A DNA stretch of 64,000 bases from a virus: IMG/VR virus record IMGVR_UViG_3300047333_000104, positions 23,338-87,337 of that record, one strand, 5' to 3'. Made by a program: the position numbers and the translations under genes. This document shows positions 16,649-25,330 of the stretch, piece after piece (the stretch's first letter is position 1; every line of letters begins with the position of its first letter). The notes under the pieces were generated by a model. The model made no database searches. It was given only the letters and a program-made list of their open reading frames with translations, and was not told the origin of the DNA.

Positions 16649-17655
16649 TGGCCCTCAACCCCGGTGGCGCCGCACCCCCGACAGTCCCGGACACAGCACT
16701 GTGGCTGTGGGATACGAGCGGCCAGACGCCTGTCGTCAGCGGCTATCCGATTGGTAACGGCGTCTACGCGCCGACTAAGACGGGGCTGACGCCGCAGGAT
16801 CTCCAGAACTTCGTCGGGGTGCCGCTCCAATACTACGGGAACCCGCCGGTTGCGGTCGCTTCGGGGGATATCCAGAATTGGATCAGGTACGCGGAGGATA
16901 TGGTCGAGCAGGAGACATCGATCTTGCTGTGCCAGACATGGGTGGCGAGTCCGCCAGCGTTGTCTCCCGCTGACGTGCAGGCACAGGGGCTGATCGTCAA
17001 TACGAACTCGGGGATACAGGAACTCGGTTTTGATTACGATTTGGAAGATTTTGGGTACGATTTCGTTTTTAATAGAGCACAGGATGAAGGTTGGAGCGCC
17101 CAAGTCCTTCGGTACCATCCTTTAAAATCGACCGCCTATAACACGGCAAGTGGCGCAGCAACCATGGGAACTACCGCAATAAAGAACTGGTGTTTTATCT
17201 ATCCTTTGCTTAACACGTTTTTTCGAGTTCCACCGTCTTGGATAATTGAAGATCGCGATTTTTCATACTGCAGGCTGGTCCCGAGCACCAACGTGCAAAT
17301 GCTTCCGTTGTTCGCTATGCAACTTGCCTTTATGGGATTCGCAGAATCGGTCCCAGGGTGCCACCATATCCAATACACTGCGGGTTTGACTCAAGTAGAC
17401 TATCAAACTCGATTTAGCTTCATGAAAGAGCTAGTGCTGGCGACGGCTTCGATTACTGCGTTGTCTTCCATTCAAGGAACTATTAATTTGGGTGCAGAGG
17501 GAGTAAACACGATCGTTGACGGGCTACAAGTACAGTTTAAATATCCCTCCGCGGGTCCATTTGCGGGGCTGATTTCGCAACTTACCAAACGACGAGAACT
17601 CCTCCTAAAAACTGCCAGAACCAAGGTGTCCGGGCCTATGATGAACACTCTGTAA
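16648..17655 (+). CDS. Putative head-tail connector or neck protein (335 aa)
   Basis: Starts with a TAATG overlap. N-terminal extended region, then DIQNWIRYAEDMVEQETSILL, a helical connector-like segment (short form: IQNWIRYAEDMVEQ), and a beta-rich remainder. Function is inferred from position between capsid and tail genes. The first 380 bases are GC-rich like the neighbours, but from about 17030 to the stop the third positions become visibly AT-rich. The 3' end overlaps the convergent GIY-YIG gene by 20 bases, so the altered tract probably reflects homing or replacement of this part. Confidence 0.55.
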   Translation: MALNPGGAAPPTVPDTALWLWDTSGQTPVVSGYPIGNGVYAPTKTGLTPQDLQNFVGVPLQYYGNPPVAVASGDIQNWIRYAEDMVEQETSILLCQTWVASPPALSPADVQAQGLIVNTNSGIQELGFDYDLEDFGYDFVFNRAQDEGWSAQVLRYHPLKSTAYNTASGAATMGTTAIKNWCFIYPLLNTFFRVPPSWIIEDRDFSYCRLVPSTNVQMLPLFAMQLAFMGFAESVPGCHHIQYTAGLTQVDYQTRFSFMKELVLATASITALSSIQGTINLGAEGVNTIVDGLQVQFKYPSAGPFAGLISQLTKRRELLLKTARTKVSGPMMNTL

Positions 17656-18538
17656 GAGTTTTCTTCTTTCGGTTCAACGCGCCTTGTCGAATTCGCTCTA
17701 CTTGCTCCGGTGTTCTCTTTCTCCCGATATTACAGACACGGAGAATCGCGGCATGCTCGGGGCTACGCGGCTGCCGGCTATAGAGACGGGGAACACCTTT
17801 TTGCTTTGCCGCAATCTTTTGTTTAGCTTCTTCGGTATGGTGCGATCCGCGCCAGGAGTCATGGAGTGCTTTCGCACGTTCTTCCCCGATCGGGCGCCCG
17901 GTGAGCTTCTGGCGCACGATCTCAAGGCAAGGGCGCCCCGTTAAGGCAACGCTGATCTTGGCGCGGTGCTCGGCGCTTTTTGGGACGCCTTTCTGCCAAG
18001 CGGATCTTTTAGCGCGTTCTTCGTCCGTTACTGTTCGTGCGCGAGCCGCTTCGAGCATTTTCTTCGCCCACGCAATCCGTTCGTCTAGCGGGACGCGGAG
18101 TCGAGCTTCTGAAAGCGCCGCCCGCCACTCAAGTGAAAGTTTTCGGCCTTTGCGCGCTGCCGATTGGCGTTGGCGCAATTCGAGTGGCGCTTTGAACCCG
18201 CTGATCCCTTCTCCGCCATCCGTCCCGTTCGTGAGCGGCCCGTTCGGGTAGCGCCCATACATCGCGATGTACGCTTTTTCAAGAGCGCAAGCATCTGCGT
18301 CAGAAATTCCTTCGATGAATTTCTTTTTGGGGAGGTGCCCGAGTTCCGCAACCACTAAATTTATGATGCGGTTCTTGTGGGGGTTTCCCGAGGCTCTCCG
18401 GGCTAGGCGCTCGTGCTTCTTCCAGCGGCCGCCGTACCCTTTGCCGACGTAAAAGATTTGAGTGCAGGCGGCATCCCGATAGAGGCCGTACACGTAATGG
18501 ACTTTCGGTTCTTCGACGGGTAAGGTCACTTCAGCCAT
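17636..18538 (-). CDS. GIY-YIG homing endonuclease with NUMOD repeats (300 aa)
   Basis: N-terminal GIY-YIG nuclease: VHYVYGLYRDA and FYVGKGYGGRWKKH (residues about 13-43), with the catalytic Glu probably in CALEKAYIAMYG. The C-terminal half contains repeated DNA-binding NUMOD3-type units (SAEHRAKISVALTGRP, SPEHAAILRVCNIGRK, TPEQVERIRQGALNRK). Such enzymes spread by cutting intron-less or gene-less alleles nearby. It is inserted antisense at the 3' end of the connector gene, overlapping 20 bases of it. Confidence 0.85.
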   Translation of the reverse strand: MAEVTLPVEEPKVHYVYGLYRDAACTQIFYVGKGYGGRWKKHERLARRASGNPHKNRIINLVVAELGHLPKKKFIEGISDADACALEKAYIAMYGRYPNGPLTNGTDGGEGISGFKAPLELRQRQSAARKGRKLSLEWRAALSEARLRVPLDERIAWAKKMLEAARARTVTDEERAKRSAWQKGVPKSAEHRAKISVALTGRPCLEIVRQKLTGRPIGEERAKALHDSWRGSHHTEEAKQKIAAKQKGVPRLYSRQPRSPEHAAILRVCNIGRKRTPEQVERIRQGALNRKKKTLTECSS

Positions 18539-18722
18539 TTCGAGACTGTCCTTCTCGTTAGCGGTCAGGGGCGGCGAGGTGTTGACGCATCTCGTCGTTC
18601 CGTCATCCCATCAACCGTATTGCGCCGACACAAGAGCCCGTCTCCGCGAGTAGACAGGCGCTCCGCCCTGCGGTAATCTAAGATCTCGCGTCCCGCTGAT
18701 TGACTCCCAGCGGTTGATGCTT

Positions 18723-18757
18723 GAGGCGGTCGAGTGCCCGCAACACTCGACCGCCTC
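18723..18757 (+). other. Perfect 14-bp hairpin upstream of the neck gene
   Basis: GAGGCGGTCGAGTG (18723-18736), loop CCCGCAA, CACTCGACCGCCTC (18744-18757). No T-run follows, so classic termination is unlikely. It is 34 bases before the ATG at 18792 and lies in a 253-base gap (18539-18791) that otherwise shows no coding potential. The loop shares CGCAA with the 9.0-kb hairpin. Confidence 0.6.
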
Positions 18758-18791
18758 GCCCACTTCCCGCCGATAGAAGGATCGACGCCAG

Positions 18792-19574
18792 ATGACCGGT
18801 CCCCCGCAGCCCACGACCTACCTTCCGGCGCTGCAGAGCATGAACCCGTACATGCTTCCGCCGGCTGCTTTCGAAAACCTGATCAGCGCATACGGCATCC
18901 GCATCTCGTGGTGCCGCGCCCACGCGTGCCCCTGTGTCTACGGCGGACCCATCCCCGGTTCTCCCGATACGCAATGCCAAACCTGTGGCGGCCGCGGCGT
19001 CTATTGGGACCAACCGCTCGGCCCGTTCCAGGGCTTGATCACGCTCGTTCACCGCGGTCCGACGCCAGACGAGCCCGGCTCGATCGTCGACGAGAACCAG
19101 GGCCTGGTGGTCAATGGCGAGCCGACCTTGACGATCCCCCACAATGGGCCGTTCGCTGGCCAGAATACGATCTGGGCCGAGGCGGGGATTAACGACCTAT
19201 TCATCGAGATCGACGCGGTCTCGCGGTTCAACGCGCAGCTCCAGGTCGGTGTGCGGACACAGGTGCCGTATCAGTCGAATTTGACGATCGCACCGAGCGG
19301 AGCCGTCCAGGTCTATGATGCTGTCAATCACGTGGTAGTAACGGGGGTCAGCTATACGGTAAGCGGGGCATCCGTTATTGTCTCGGGATACCCGACCGGC
19401 ACCAATTTTATTTGCGACTTCACCGCCGCGCCTTGTTACGTCGGTTACCGAGTCGCCGGCATGCCGGCGCACGTTCGGCCGTTCGGGCAGTTGACTTTGC
19501 CACGCCGGTTCCGTCTGCAAACCCTCGACCTGTGGACGCGCGCGACGGGGAATGGGAACGTGCCGCACGTTTGA
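18792..19574 (+). CDS. Neck-region structural protein with zinc-finger motif (260 aa)
   Basis: N-terminal SWCRAHACPCVYGG and CQTCGGRGVYWD form a four-Cys pattern like a DnaJ-type zinc knuckle. The remaining sequence is beta-rich (GAVQVYDAVNHVVVTGVSYT). Proteins of this kind lie between capsid and tail genes in contractile phages, so a neck or completion role is inferred. The start has GAAGGA about 10 bases upstream. Confidence 0.55.
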   Translation: MTGPPQPTTYLPALQSMNPYMLPPAAFENLISAYGIRISWCRAHACPCVYGGPIPGSPDTQCQTCGGRGVYWDQPLGPFQGLITLVHRGPTPDEPGSIVDENQGLVVNGEPTLTIPHNGPFAGQNTIWAEAGINDLFIEIDAVSRFNAQLQVGVRTQVPYQSNLTIAPSGAVQVYDAVNHVVVTGVSYTVSGASVIVSGYPTGTNFICDFTAAPCYVGYRVAGMPAHVRPFGQLTLPRRFRLQTLDLWTRATGNGNVPHV

Positions 19575-19596
19575 TCTCCGTTGACGGCCGTCGTGG

Positions 19597-19609
19597 AACG
19601 TAATACGTT
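19597..19609. promoter_or_regulatory. 13-bp palindrome AACGTAATACGTT (possible operator, copy 2)
   Basis: Identical to 1456-1468. TTGACG lies at 19581-19586, so the palindrome covers the expected -10 zone of a rightward promoter for the gene at 19641. Confidence 0.4.
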
Positions 19610-19640
19610 TGCGGGATTGAGGGAGATAGGAGTCAACATC

Positions 19641-20114
19641 ATGAATGAAGAAGCGGAGTTTTGGCGTTGCGCAGCCTTACAGTATGAAAGATCAATTGGC
19701 GAAGCGCTATTTCATTTAAAGGGCGATAGGCCGCTGCATGCGGCAGAAGTGCTGAAAGATCGGAAGATGATCGAAGCGGCGCTGATTAGGGCAGACGCGG
19801 GGCAGGATCTTATTGAGAGGGCTAAATCCCTTGCTGAAAATATAAGTCCGGACTATCTAGGCAGAAAATGGTTGGAGTGCGTATCGCCTTTCGGGTACGG
19901 GGACCCGGAATATTCGGCCAAGCTCCTCGTGTTAGAGGGATCTCCCCTCCGGTCGTTTATTCTCTACAAACCGGCGAACGCGGGGTTCGGCACTGGTCCT
20001 GACGAGGCCGTCATACTCTCGATGACTTTTGAGGTAGTCGGACGCGTAGGGCGACAAGTCCTGAGCCCGCAATCGACCGGCCTGAAAGTGTGGTCGGCGA
20101 GACGGAAAGCTTAG
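19641..20114 (+). CDS. Hypothetical protein (157 aa)
   Basis: ATG 19641 is preceded by TAGGAG with an 8-base spacer; a longer frame starting at 19581 lacks a good site. N-terminal half is helical (EEAEFWRCAALQYERSIGEAL), C-terminal half mixed. Codon use is more AT-rich than the flanking structural genes, which suggests an acquired accessory gene. No family recognised. Confidence 0.6.
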   Translation: MNEEAEFWRCAALQYERSIGEALFHLKGDRPLHAAEVLKDRKMIEAALIRADAGQDLIERAKSLAENISPDYLGRKWLECVSPFGYGDPEYSAKLLVLEGSPLRSFILYKPANAGFGTGPDEAVILSMTFEVVGRVGRQVLSPQSTGLKVWSARRKA

Positions 20115-20117
20115 TCA

Positions 20118-20291
20118 ATGGGAGACATTGAAATCGTGCTAGCCCCCGACGTGTCGAGAGAGGACTTCCGAGAGTGGGTAACTCAGTTCCTGACGTGGGC
20201 CTCTAGTGACGAGAGGGTCCCGCCCGATCTGAGGGGATACTGCGCGCAGGCAGTCAGTAAGCGAATGGCGGAGGAGGGGCGTCTCAACTAG
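20118..20291 (+). CDS. Small hypothetical protein (57 aa)
   Basis: Starts 3 bases after the previous stop. Reads MGDIEIVLAPDVSREDFREW and then a helical, mildly acidic stretch ending EEGRLN. It is probably translated with its upstream neighbour; GGAAAG is the only nearby ribosome binding site. No family recognised. Confidence 0.45.
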   Translation: MGDIEIVLAPDVSREDFREWVTQFLTWASSDERVPPDLRGYCAQAVSKRMAEEGRLN

Positions 20292-20369
20292 CGTAAATCG
20301 GTTGAGAGAGGTATCGTAGCTTCACCGACGCGGAATTGGCCGCGTTGAATCTTGCGCGGAGTCAATCCA

Positions 20370-20597
20370 GTGGCAGACCCCCTCCTGGCGCGGTTCACGG
20401 CGTTTTCCCGCTCCGAGAAGTATCAGGTTCGAAAAAGCCTAGCTGTGCTTCGTGAGATCATGGATTGCGCTGACGCTAAAACCGAAACGCGCTTGCACGC
20501 CGCCGAGTCCCTTTTGCCACGGGCACATCCCGATTCCGCTCACCACAAGGCGGCGGTGGCGTTTATCGCAACGGTGAAAGCGAGGTATGATGCCTAA
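20370..20597 (+). CDS. Small helical protein (75 aa)
   Basis: GTG start at 20370 with GGAG 8 bases upstream. All-helical sequence (SEKYQVRKSLAVLREIMDCA). The stop overlaps the start of the next structural gene. Could be a small neck or connector subunit by position; no family recognised. Confidence 0.5.
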   Translation: MADPLLARFTAFSRSEKYQVRKSLAVLREIMDCADAKTETRLHAAESLLPRAHPDSAHHKAAVAFIATVKARYDA

Positions 20598-21177
20598 CAC
20601 CGTCTACACCGTCCACACGAACCTCGACCCGCAGGCTTTGAGTGCAGTCGGTCTCGAGGTTTTCCGCATGTGGATCGCCTTCGCCGCCGGCCAGGAAACC
20701 CTCAACGGCTTCCGCATCGAAAACCCGACCGGCCGTTACGCGGCGAGCATCGAGTACAAGCAGGTCGGCGAGGCCCAGGTCAGCATCGTGCAGCACGAGG
20801 ACGTCGCCCCCGAAGGTGCCTTCCTCGAAGAGGGCACGAAGGAGATCGACATGCTCGCGGCAGGCTCCCCGTGGGTGGGACGCCGCATCCCGATGCACCG
20901 TGGACGACCAGGGCAGTTCGGCAGCCAAGGCAACTCGGTCCCGAAGAACTCTCCGGGCACGATCAAGCAAGCGCGCAAAATGAAGCATATCTGGGTCGAG
21001 GCACGAGGCGACAGCGGCAGCGTGCTGGTTCCCCGATCGCGCGCCGAGGTGCGGCCCGGAGCGCGGAACACGAGCGGCACCGGGCCTGCCTGGACGATCC
21101 CCGCTATGCCTGCGTACTCGCCGGCCGGAACGCTGGCGGATCTCGCGGCTCGCTACGCCGCGTTCGGGGGCGGGTGA
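20587..21177 (+). CDS. Neck or tail-completion protein, HK97 gp10-like (196 aa)
   Basis: Gene order (after connector proteins, before a tail-terminator candidate and the sheath) and size fit the tail-completion family. It has an N-terminal helix, a middle basic region (RRIPMHRGRPGQFG) and a C-terminal segment GPAWTIPAMPAYSPAGTL. Starts at ATG 20587 or 20590 overlapping the previous gene. Assignment rests mostly on context. Confidence 0.5.
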   Translation: MMPNTVYTVHTNLDPQALSAVGLEVFRMWIAFAAGQETLNGFRIENPTGRYAASIEYKQVGEAQVSIVQHEDVAPEGAFLEEGTKEIDMLAAGSPWVGRRIPMHRGRPGQFGSQGNSVPKNSPGTIKQARKMKHIWVEARGDSGSVLVPRSRAEVRPGARNTSGTGPAWTIPAMPAYSPAGTLADLAARYAAFGGG

Positions 21178-22028
21178 TGAGCAGCATCAAGAGCTTGCTC
21201 GTTCCGACCGGCGGGGCCATCTCGTTTAGTATCGTCTCAAGCGGTACGACGACTTTCTCCCGCGCCGTGTCGGGCGTCGGCGGCCTTGGCTCTTTCACGC
21301 AGCTTTACAGCGGCGGCCCAATCCAGACGTACGTCGATACCGGTGATATGCTTCCCGCGCCGCTCGATCCGACGCAGCTTTACGTCTACCAGATGGTCGA
21401 CGCGAACGGTACGCTGACCACGCCGCCGATCCAGCCCTATGTGGCTTTGAACCTCCAGCAAGAGCCGCTTCTCGCTCTATTGATACGGCTCCTGCAGGCA
21501 GGCGTCACGAACCTCATCACTCCGACCGGCGTCCAGCCGTGCCAAGTGCTTCAGGCGATGCCTCTCGTCGGCTTCCCGCCTATGCCGTTCATGGTCGTCA
21601 ATATGGACCTCATGCAGCAGGCGGAAATCCCGATCGGCCAGTCGGCGGAAGCGGTCGACATGAACGGCAATTGGACGATGACGGGATTTGCTCGCCGTGT
21701 CTTTCGCATCTCCGTGCTTGCCCAGAATACGACGGACCGGGATTTCTACCGTGATGCCTCGATCGGGATTTTCGAGAGCATCATTAAATCGGTGCTGACC
21801 CCTCTTGGCCTGGACGTCCGCCACCGCTACCAAGCGGCCGCCGGCCAAGTCGCGAATGATAACATGGGCCAGAGCCCCGGCTTTTATTATGCCGACGTCA
21901 TGTGTACGTTTGAGGGCACATTTAACATCCTGATCACGCCTCAGTATGGCTTGATGAACACGATCACCTTCACCGGTACGCAAGCCAGCGACGGCAAGAC
22001 CGTTATCTCGACTACCGCGACGGCATAA
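21177..22028 (+). CDS. Putative tail terminator or neck structural protein (283 aa)
   Basis: Starts by TGATG overlap. The first 80 residues are a Gly/Ser/Thr-rich beta region; the rest is mixed (ARRVFRISVLAQNTTDRDFY, FESIIKSVLTPLGLDV) with a C-terminal beta stretch. The layout of a domain with an alpha-helix packed on strands just before the sheath gene fits a tail or sheath terminator, but no signature motif is visible. Confidence 0.45.
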   Translation: MSSIKSLLVPTGGAISFSIVSSGTTTFSRAVSGVGGLGSFTQLYSGGPIQTYVDTGDMLPAPLDPTQLYVYQMVDANGTLTTPPIQPYVALNLQQEPLLALLIRLLQAGVTNLITPTGVQPCQVLQAMPLVGFPPMPFMVVNMDLMQQAEIPIGQSAEAVDMNGNWTMTGFARRVFRISVLAQNTTDRDFYRDASIGIFESIIKSVLTPLGLDVRHRYQAAAGQVANDNMGQSPGFYYADVMCTFEGTFNILITPQYGLMNTITFTGTQASDGKTVISTTATA

Positions 22029-22102
22029 CGTAGCTACTAGCCGCTTTTCCGAGCGCTATGTTACTGTGGGCCGAAATCACACAAAGCAAGGGTTTCGTCG
22101 CT

Positions 22103-22294
22103 ATGGCCGCCAAATCTGACATCCCTTCCGAGCCTGACGACTTCCCCGTTCCGCTCGGGGTGTTCCTGAACACGTTGGTCGGAACACATGACGAGATCTG
22201 GATCAAGGCTATGCAGATCGCTCACGGCGACAAGAAGCGCACAATGGCGGAATTCGCCGCGCTGCTCGCCACCCTTCGTTCGACTCCGGTGTAA
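22103..22294 (+). CDS. Small hypothetical protein (63 aa)
   Basis: ATG 22103 preceded by AAGCAAGGG. Sequence is acidic then helical (FPVPLGVFLNTLVGTHDEIW). It lies directly before the sheath gene in the same transcription unit. A longer in-frame start at 22058 overlaps a likely promoter region and is not preferred. Confidence 0.5.
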   Translation: MAAKSDIPSEPDDFPVPLGVFLNTLVGTHDEIWIKAMQIAHGDKKRTMAEFAALLATLRSTPV

Positions 22295-22307
22295 GGGATA
22301 GGTTCCG

Positions 22308-24089
22308 ATGCCCAATCTTGACATCCCTTTCCAGGGTCAAACGCTCGTTAAACCAGGTGCGTACTACGCCGACAACGTCTCGGCGGTCGCCTCTTCGAAC
22401 GCCACGCCCGCGCCCCCGCTGATCTATCTCGGCAACGGGTACGGGCAGAAGCCGCAGACCGCCGTTACCTACGGCTCGTCCCAGGCCCTCCTCGCCGCCT
22501 TGCGTGGCGGTCCGGCCTCCGGATACGTTCCGTTCCTATACAGCCCCTCGGGGCAGTTGAGCGGCGCGCAGCAAGTCACCTTCGTGAATGTCAGCGAGAA
22601 CACCCAATCGGCTTTGACGCTCTACTCAGGCACCTCGGGCCTGATCAATCTGACCTCGACGAATTATGGTCTGCCGTCGAACCTCCTTTCCGCGTCGGTC
22701 GCCGCGTCCCCTGTGTCCGGCAAGACGATCACGCTCTATGACAATTACGCCAACACGAGCCTCGTCGGCACGAACCTCGGCGTCCCGTTTGCGCTCGCGT
22801 ACACGGGTGCCGCGACCGGCGTGACCTATACCGTGACGACGGTGAGCGGCTCGTCGACGCAATTGGCGATCACCAGTCCGAACGCGGGAGAGTCGCAGAC
22901 GATCCCGCTCAGCGCCGGCACATTCGCGACGGTCGAGGCGGTCGTCAACTTCCTCAACGGGACGGGGTACTACTCGGCCTATACCTTCAGTAATGCGGCG
23001 TTGCCCTCGACCAGTCTTGATGCCGCGTCGGCCGTCGCACTGTCCAAGCCCGTCTCCGGCGTTAATCAATATGTCGGCGTTACGGCGACCCTCGGCGACC
23101 CGATCTTCTGGGTTAACCAGTATGCCCAGCTTTATGCGACGGCGGCCCTCTATACCAGCGGAACAGTGTCAAGTCCGGCTTCGGGTTTGTCCACGTTGGC
23201 TCCGACGCTGTTCTCGGGCGCTGCGAACGTCCCTCCGGCGCTCTCCGACTATGCCTCCGGCTTCAACCTCGCGCTGACCTTGAACGGGTCGGTGATCTTC
23301 GCCGACAGCAATGCCTCGGGCGTCGTCGCTCTCGGCTCGCAGCATTCCGTGACAGCCAGTAGCCCCGCGCAGGGGCATTGGCGCCGGTTCTTCTCGGGCT
23401 CGTCGATTGGCGACTCGGTCACGAACGCTATTACGGCCGCGCAGTCCTGCAACGCGATCTCGGCGACTTACGTGTACCCCGGCATCTACCGGACCAGCAC
23501 GACGACCGGCCTCAACACGCTCTATGGTGGCGTCTATGCGGCAGCGGCTGCCGCGGGTATGGCGGCGGGAAACCAAGCGTCCCTCCCGCTGACCAATAAG
23601 GCGTTGACGGGTAATGGCGTGGAAGTCGCGCTGACGGTCACGCAGATCGATCAGCTTCAGCAGGGCGGCGTTATGCCCATCGGGCTCAGTTCGGCCGGCG
23701 TGCCTTCGATCATCTCGGACTTTACGACTTGGCAGAATGACGCCAACCCCGAGAACGTCTTCAACCAGCAGGTCGCTTGCCGGTATTATGCCGCCTACAC
23801 GTTGCAGGCTGCTCTGCAGCCCTACGTCGGCACCGTCTCGTCGCCGCTGAATGAGGTTCTTGTATTGCGCGCCGCGCAGACGGCCCTCAACGGTCTGGTC
23901 TATTCGCAGAATAACGTCAATGGCGTGCTGGCGTCCTGGAACCCGGCGACCCTGCAGCTGGTCTATACCGGCGCGACGCAGACCGCCGCGGTCTCCGTCC
24001 AGGTGCAGTTGGTCGGCCAGAACCGGTTCATTACCATGCTGGTCGGGATTCAGCCGCTGAACTTCACTACCACGATTTCCACTCAGTGA
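22308..24089 (+). CDS. Contractile tail sheath protein (593 aa)
   Basis: Forms the contractile sheath around the tail tube. Length is typical. N-terminal KPGAYYADNVSAVASSNATP, long Ala/Ser/Thr-rich beta domains, and the C-terminal VQVQLVGQNRFITMLVGIQP strand-rich handshake region match sheath architecture. The next gene is a tube-like protein, as in all myoviruses. RBS AAGGGATAGG. Confidence 0.75.
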   Translation: MPNLDIPFQGQTLVKPGAYYADNVSAVASSNATPAPPLIYLGNGYGQKPQTAVTYGSSQALLAALRGGPASGYVPFLYSPSGQLSGAQQVTFVNVSENTQSALTLYSGTSGLINLTSTNYGLPSNLLSASVAASPVSGKTITLYDNYANTSLVGTNLGVPFALAYTGAATGVTYTVTTVSGSSTQLAITSPNAGESQTIPLSAGTFATVEAVVNFLNGTGYYSAYTFSNAALPSTSLDAASAVALSKPVSGVNQYVGVTATLGDPIFWVNQYAQLYATAALYTSGTVSSPASGLSTLAPTLFSGAANVPPALSDYASGFNLALTLNGSVIFADSNASGVVALGSQHSVTASSPAQGHWRRFFSGSSIGDSVTNAITAAQSCNAISATYVYPGIYRTSTTTGLNTLYGGVYAAAAAAGMAAGNQASLPLTNKALTGNGVEVALTVTQIDQLQQGGVMPIGLSSAGVPSIISDFTTWQNDANPENVFNQQVACRYYAAYTLQAALQPYVGTVSSPLNEVLVLRAAQTALNGLVYSQNNVNGVLASWNPATLQLVYTGATQTAAVSVQVQLVGQNRFITMLVGIQPLNFTTTISTQ

Positions 24090-24111
24090 CAGCGTTCGGA
24101 GCGAGATAACC

Positions 24112-24594
24112 ATGCCCGCATTTAGCCCTACCCAGATAAATCCGAACAGCCGCACTGCGAACATGGCCCTGATTCTCGTGGGGGATCAGCCCATTGCGTT
24201 CGCGCAGACGGTCAACCACAGTCTCGAGTACGGCGCCGAAAGCTTTTACGGCATCGGCAGCGCGAAGCCGCAGGAGATCCAGCAGCTCCGCAACAGTATG
24301 CAGATCACGATCGACAATTTCGATCTGACGACGAACGGCATGGCGCTGATCCAGGACAACGATACGCCGCTGAGTTCGATCCTCTCGAACAACTCTCTGA
24401 ATATCTCCGTGGTCGACGGCATTACCAACGTCTCGCTGTTTACCTATGTCGGCTGCGTGTCGACGACGTTCAGCCAAGCGATCTCGGCCAACCAGCCGAT
24501 TACCGACGCGTACACCTTTCATGCCCTCGACGTGCTCGACCAGACCGGTCAGTCGATCCTCAACGGACCGAATGCGTTCTCCGTTACAAACTAA
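24112..24594 (+). CDS. Tail tube protein (160 aa)
   Basis: Stacks as hexamers inside the sheath. Size, beta-rich sequence (SMQITIDNFDLTTNGMALIQ) and location between sheath and chaperone genes support the call. ATG 24112 follows GGAGCGAGATAACC. Confidence 0.7.
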   Translation: MPAFSPTQINPNSRTANMALILVGDQPIAFAQTVNHSLEYGAESFYGIGSAKPQEIQQLRNSMQITIDNFDLTTNGMALIQDNDTPLSSILSNNSLNISVVDGITNVSLFTYVGCVSTTFSQAISANQPITDAYTFHALDVLDQTGQSILNGPNAFSVTN

Positions 24595-24618
24595 AGAGTT
24601 GAAGCCAGGAGTCATTAA

Positions 24619-25050
24619 ATGCCGGAACTTTTCCAAGATGAAATCACCGCCAGTTTCGGCGGCGACGACTTTATTTTCTCGATCCCCTCGCTCCATGACG
24701 AGATCCGCGTCGGTCTGCGTTCAAAAGCGCTTCGACAAGAGTTGGTCGGAGCGGGTGAGGACTCAAGCGAGTACGGCCTCGACGATTGGACAACCTACCT
24801 TCTCCGCGCCAGCGCGACTTTTGAGGTGCTTCTGAAAAAGGCATCCACGAAATGGCCGTTTACGCCAGGCGCGGCCGGCCCGGTCGTCGACTCCAGTAAG
24901 TTCCCGAAGAATAAGGTCGGCGACGTGGTCGCGATTTACCGGAGGTATCTCGACGAACTAGCCACGTTTCGCGAGGGAGGGTCTCCCGCAAAGCCCGTTG
25001 GCGAGGAAGCTGTGGCGGATCAGTCGAATCCTCCAGAAGTCCCCGTTTGA
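24619..25050 (+). CDS. Tail assembly chaperone, first frame (143 aa)
   Basis: Equivalent of lambda gpG or P2 gpE: helps assemble tail around the tape measure. It is a small, mainly helical acidic protein located between tube and tape-measure genes. The second chaperone frame starts within its 3' end (24998-25050). The stop context CCC GTT TGA C resembles the RF2 type +1 shift site, which would fuse the two products. Confidence 0.65.
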   Translation: MPELFQDEITASFGGDDFIFSIPSLHDEIRVGLRSKALRQELVGAGEDSSEYGLDDWTTYLLRASATFEVLLKKASTKWPFTPGAAGPVVDSSKFPKNKVGDVVAIYRRYLDELATFREGGSPAKPVGEEAVADQSNPPEVPV

Positions 25051-25327
25051 CCCCGAGATACTGGGTCTCAACGAGGCTCAACTCGACTTTATCCTAGAGA
25101 GCTACGCGCGGGATAACCCGGAAGAGGGTACGTTCGTGCGCGCTGGCTCGGTAACGCCGCTTACACAGGTTCAAGAGGCAGTGCGGTGGGAGTCGGTCTT
25201 GGTGGGTCGCGCGCACGATGCTATGATCGGCCCGATGATGCCGTCACGGGCAACTCTTGATGCGCTGAAGCGGCTGGAGCGGATGTCGAAGCCGCACTTG
25301 CAGGCCGGCCCTGGGAAGAAGGCGTAG
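24998..25327 (+). CDS. Tail assembly chaperone, second frame (109 aa if started at TTG)
   Basis: Helical protein (LGLNEAQLDFILESYARDN) in the +1 frame relative to its neighbour. The frame opens after TAG at 24959-24961 and contains no ATG or GTG before coding resumes, only TTG at 24998 with no well-placed ribosome binding site. Most phages make this product as a frameshift extension of the first chaperone, so the true N-terminus may be that of the upstream gene. Confidence 0.6.
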   Translation: MARKLWRISRILQKSPFDPEILGLNEAQLDFILESYARDNPEEGTFVRAGSVTPLTQVQEAVRWESVLVGRAHDAMIGPMMPSRATLDALKRLERMSKPHLQAGPGKKA

Positions 25328-25330
25328 ATC

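Noticed and set aside
23169-24164. 331-codon minus-strand frame
   Set aside because: Shadow of the sheath gene; Arg-rich and without homology-like features.
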